Origin: VRUE01 sp036525295
GTDB lineage: Bacteria > Actinomycetota > Thermoleophilia > Solirubrobacterales > 70-9
Direction of reading: 5' to 3'
Length of the DNA stretch: 9,554 nucleotides
Assembly: GCA_036525295.1 (NCBI GenBank)
Contig: DATDAQ010000121.1
Coordinates: 1 to 9,554 of the forward strand
Positions 7,050 through 9,554 of this stretch are shown piece after piece. The notes beneath the pieces were generated by a model. That model searched no databases and was not told the DNA's origin. It was given only the letters and a program-made list of their open reading frames with translations. Position numbers and translations under genes: made by a program. Numbering within the stretch: the first letter of the stretch is position 1; the number at the start of each line of letters is the position of its first letter.

Positions 7050-7056
7050 GGTCTCG
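7037..7056 (+). promoter_or_regulatory. Small hairpin across the greA stop codon, before lysS
   Basis: CGAGACC (7037-7043) and GGTCTCG (7050-7056) are perfect 7-base arms with a 6-base loop that holds the greA stop TAG. The only purines resembling a lysS ribosome site (AGGG, 7048-7051) lie partly in the right arm. Ribosomes finishing greA would open the stem, which could couple lysS translation to greA. The structure is seen; the coupling is inferred. Confidence 0.45.
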
Positions 7057-7061
7057 CTCCA

Positions 7062-8540
7062 ATGGGCGAGACCGAAGAGCCGAAACTCTCCGACGTTCTC
7101 GCCGACAGGCGGGAGAAGCTGGAGGGACTGCGGGAGGCGGGCATCGACCCGTTTCCCCCTGAGTTCGCTGAGAAGGAGGACATCGGCGAGGTGCGCGCCG
7201 CCCACGAGGGGCTGGCGCCGGGGATGGAGACCGAGTCGCGCCACCGCGTCGCGGGGCGGATCGTCGGTCGCCGCGGGCACGGCAAGGCCTGTTTCCTCGA
7301 CCTCCGTGACGGCAGCGGCCAGATCCAGCTCCACGCGCGCGAGGACCTGCTCGGCGAGGAGCCCTACCGGTTGCTAGTCGACCTCGATCTCGGCGACATC
7401 GTCGGGGTCGAGGGAACGGCGCTGGCGACCAGGCGGGGCGGGGAGCTCTCGCTGGCGATCGACCGCTGGCGCCTGCTCGCCAAGAGCCTGCGACCGCCGC
7501 CGGACAAGTTCCACGGCCTCGAGGACGTCGAGACCCGCTACCGCAAGCGCGAGCTCGACCTGATCGCCAACGAGGAGAGCCGCCGGCTCTTCGCGCTTCG
7601 CGCCCGCACGGTCAGCGAGGTCCGCCGCTGGCTCGACGAGCGCGGCTTCGTCGAGGTCGAGACGCCGGTCCTGCAGCCGCTCTACGGCGGCGCCCTGGCA
7701 CGGCCGTTCACGACTCACCACAACGCCCTCGACCGCGACTTCTACCTTCGCATCGCCACCGAGCTCTATCTCAAGCGTCTGGTCGTCGGTGGCATCGACC
7801 GGGTCTACGAGCTGGGCAAGGACTTCCGCAACGAGGGCGTCTCGCACAAGCACAACCCCGAGTTCACGATGCTCGAGTGGTACGAGGCCTGTGCCGACTA
7901 CGTCGCCACCGCGCACAAGGTCGAGACGATGGTCGCCGAGGTGGCCGAGCGGGTCCTGGGTACGACCAAGGTGCAGCGCGGCGAGGTGACGATCGACTTC
8001 GCCCCGCCCTGGAAGCGGGTGACCATCCGCGATGCGATTCGCGAGCGCACCGGCATCGACATCCTCGAGCACCCGACCCGGGATGCCCTGGCGGCGGCGA
8101 TGGGGACGGAGCCCGACCCCGAGGAGGGATGGGGCAAGCTGGTCGACGGGCTGCTCTCGAAGTCAGTCGAGCCGGAGCTGGTCCAGCCGACCTTCGTCCT
8201 CGACTACCCGGTCGAGCTCTCGCCCTTCGCCAAGTCCCACCGCTCCGAGGAGGGACTGGTCGAGCGCTTCGAGGCCTTTGCCGGCGGCATGGAGATCGCC
8301 AACGGGTTCAGCGAGCTCAACGACCCCGACGAGCAGCGCCGGCGCTTCGAGCAGCAGGCGGAGGAGCTGGCGCGTGGCGACGAGGAGGCGCAGCCCTACG
8401 ACGAGGATTTCGTCGCCGCGCTCGAACAGGGCATGCCGCCGACCGGGGGCGTCGGCATCGGGATCGACCGCCTGGTGATGCTGCTGACCGGCGCCCAGAG
8501 CGTCCGCGAGGTCGTTCTCTACCCGGCAATGCGCGGCTGA
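7062..8540 (+). CDS. lysS: Lysyl-tRNA synthetase, class II
   Basis: Charges tRNA-Lys with lysine. It has 492 residues, normal for bacterial class II LysRS. An OB-fold anticodon-binding domain lies at about 60-140 (RVAGRIVGRRGHGKACFLDL). The catalytic domain has motif 1 near 190-203 (DERGFVEVETPVL), GGALARPFTTHHNALDRDFY (209-228), motif 2 with FRNEGVSHKHNPEFTMLEWY (255-274), and motif 3 GVGIGIDRLVMLLT (463-476). It ends LYPAMRG, close to the usual FPxMRP. TELYLKR (233-239) replaces the more common PELYLKR, a small variation. I read it as a housekeeping synthetase, not a PoxA/EpmA or MprF-fused paralogue, because the OB domain is present and there is no membrane domain. It is co-transcribed with greA. 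Confidence 0.96.
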   Translation: MGETEEPKLSDVLADRREKLEGLREAGIDPFPPEFAEKEDIGEVRAAHEGLAPGMETESRHRVAGRIVGRRGHGKACFLDLRDGSGQIQLHAREDLLGEEPYRLLVDLDLGDIVGVEGTALATRRGGELSLAIDRWRLLAKSLRPPPDKFHGLEDVETRYRKRELDLIANEESRRLFALRARTVSEVRRWLDERGFVEVETPVLQPLYGGALARPFTTHHNALDRDFYLRIATELYLKRLVVGGIDRVYELGKDFRNEGVSHKHNPEFTMLEWYEACADYVATAHKVETMVAEVAERVLGTTKVQRGEVTIDFAPPWKRVTIRDAIRERTGIDILEHPTRDALAAAMGTEPDPEEGWGKLVDGLLSKSVEPELVQPTFVLDYPVELSPFAKSHRSEEGLVERFEAFAGGMEIANGFSELNDPDEQRRRFEQQAEELARGDEEAQPYDEDFVAALEQGMPPTGGVGIGIDRLVMLLTGAQSVREVVLYPAMRG

Positions 8541-8695
8541 ACTGGCCAAAAGGCCGCTCTGAGCGAATATTTGCGTCCCGGGGCCGGTTGGACGCTCTCG
8601 GTATCGTTAATGGGCACATGGGCGCCTCCCGATGAATCGAAGGGCGTCCGCCGATACTTACTCGGCGCAGCCGCGTTGAGTGGATAGAGAGACTT
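8541..8695. other. lysS-clpC gap with small hairpins, no clear promoter
   Basis: Just after lysS, GGCC AAAA GGCC (8544-8555) forms a short 4-base stem with no T tract. CGCTC-T-GAGCG lies at 8555-8565. An imperfect stem links GGACGC (8590-8595) with GCGTCC (8644-8649), and CGCCGA (8649-8654) pairs with TCGGCG (8662-8667). I find no CtsR, CIRCE or HspR/HAIR-type operator and no convincing -35/-10 pair, although clpC is often heat-regulated. There is no room for ctsR, mcsA or mcsB. Confidence 0.5.

Positions 8696-9554
<859 letters not shown>

Overview
This window is GC-rich housekeeping DNA, almost certainly from an actinobacterium and perhaps from a deep-branching class such as Thermoleophilia. 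That is inferred from base composition, protein style and gene order, not from a marker gene. The order ftsH, folP, folB, folK, coaX, lysS, clpC is the classic actinobacterial order (Mycobacterium has ftsH-folE-folP-folB-folK ... panC-panD-coaX ... lysS-lsr2-clpC). Here folE, panC-panD and lsr2 are absent. dusB and greA sit before lysS, an arrangement I associate more with Firmicutes, especially Clostridia.

Layout: 1-1265 is the 3' part of ftsH (AAA+ membrane protease). 1420-3305 is the folate block: folP, then folB-folK spaced by 2 bases, covering three steps of dihydropteroate synthesis. 3354-3734 encodes a small membrane protein of unknown function. It converges on a glutathione S-transferase-like gene (4514-3759, minus strand). 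That gene is divergent from coaX (type III pantothenate kinase), whose end overlaps dusB (tRNA-dihydrouridine synthase) by 29 bases. After a structured 274-base gap come greA and lysS, 12 bases apart, and then the 5' part of clpC (AAA+ chaperone of the ClpCP protease), which begins with a TTG codon and runs off the window. Every gene except the GST-like one is on the plus strand. No tRNA, rRNA, CRISPR array, insertion sequence or prophage gene is visible.

The coding content is ordinary; the unusual signal lies between genes. Three long nested palindromes sit at the 3' ends of ftsH (1265-1353), folP (2201-2365) and dusB (6286-6451). Each has outer arms of 19 bases (19/19, 18/19 and 18/19 matches). 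In each, the left arm contains all or part of the upstream stop codon, and a smaller palindrome lies near the centre. The arm sequences are unrelated, so the shared property is architecture rather than sequence. The third one ends directly in front of a perfect TATAAT box. That box is followed within the presumed greA leader by a hairpin and six T residues, which looks like an intrinsic terminator acting as an attenuator. folP, bracketed by the first two palindromes, also has strongly G-ending codon use (about 21 of 31 glycine codons are GGG by hand count), unlike its C-ending neighbours on the same strand.

Pathway links: folP, folB and folK serve one pathway, coaX starts coenzyme A synthesis, and dusB, greA and lysS serve tRNA modification, transcript-cleavage elongation and tRNA charging. 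ftsH and clpC at the two ends both serve protein quality control.
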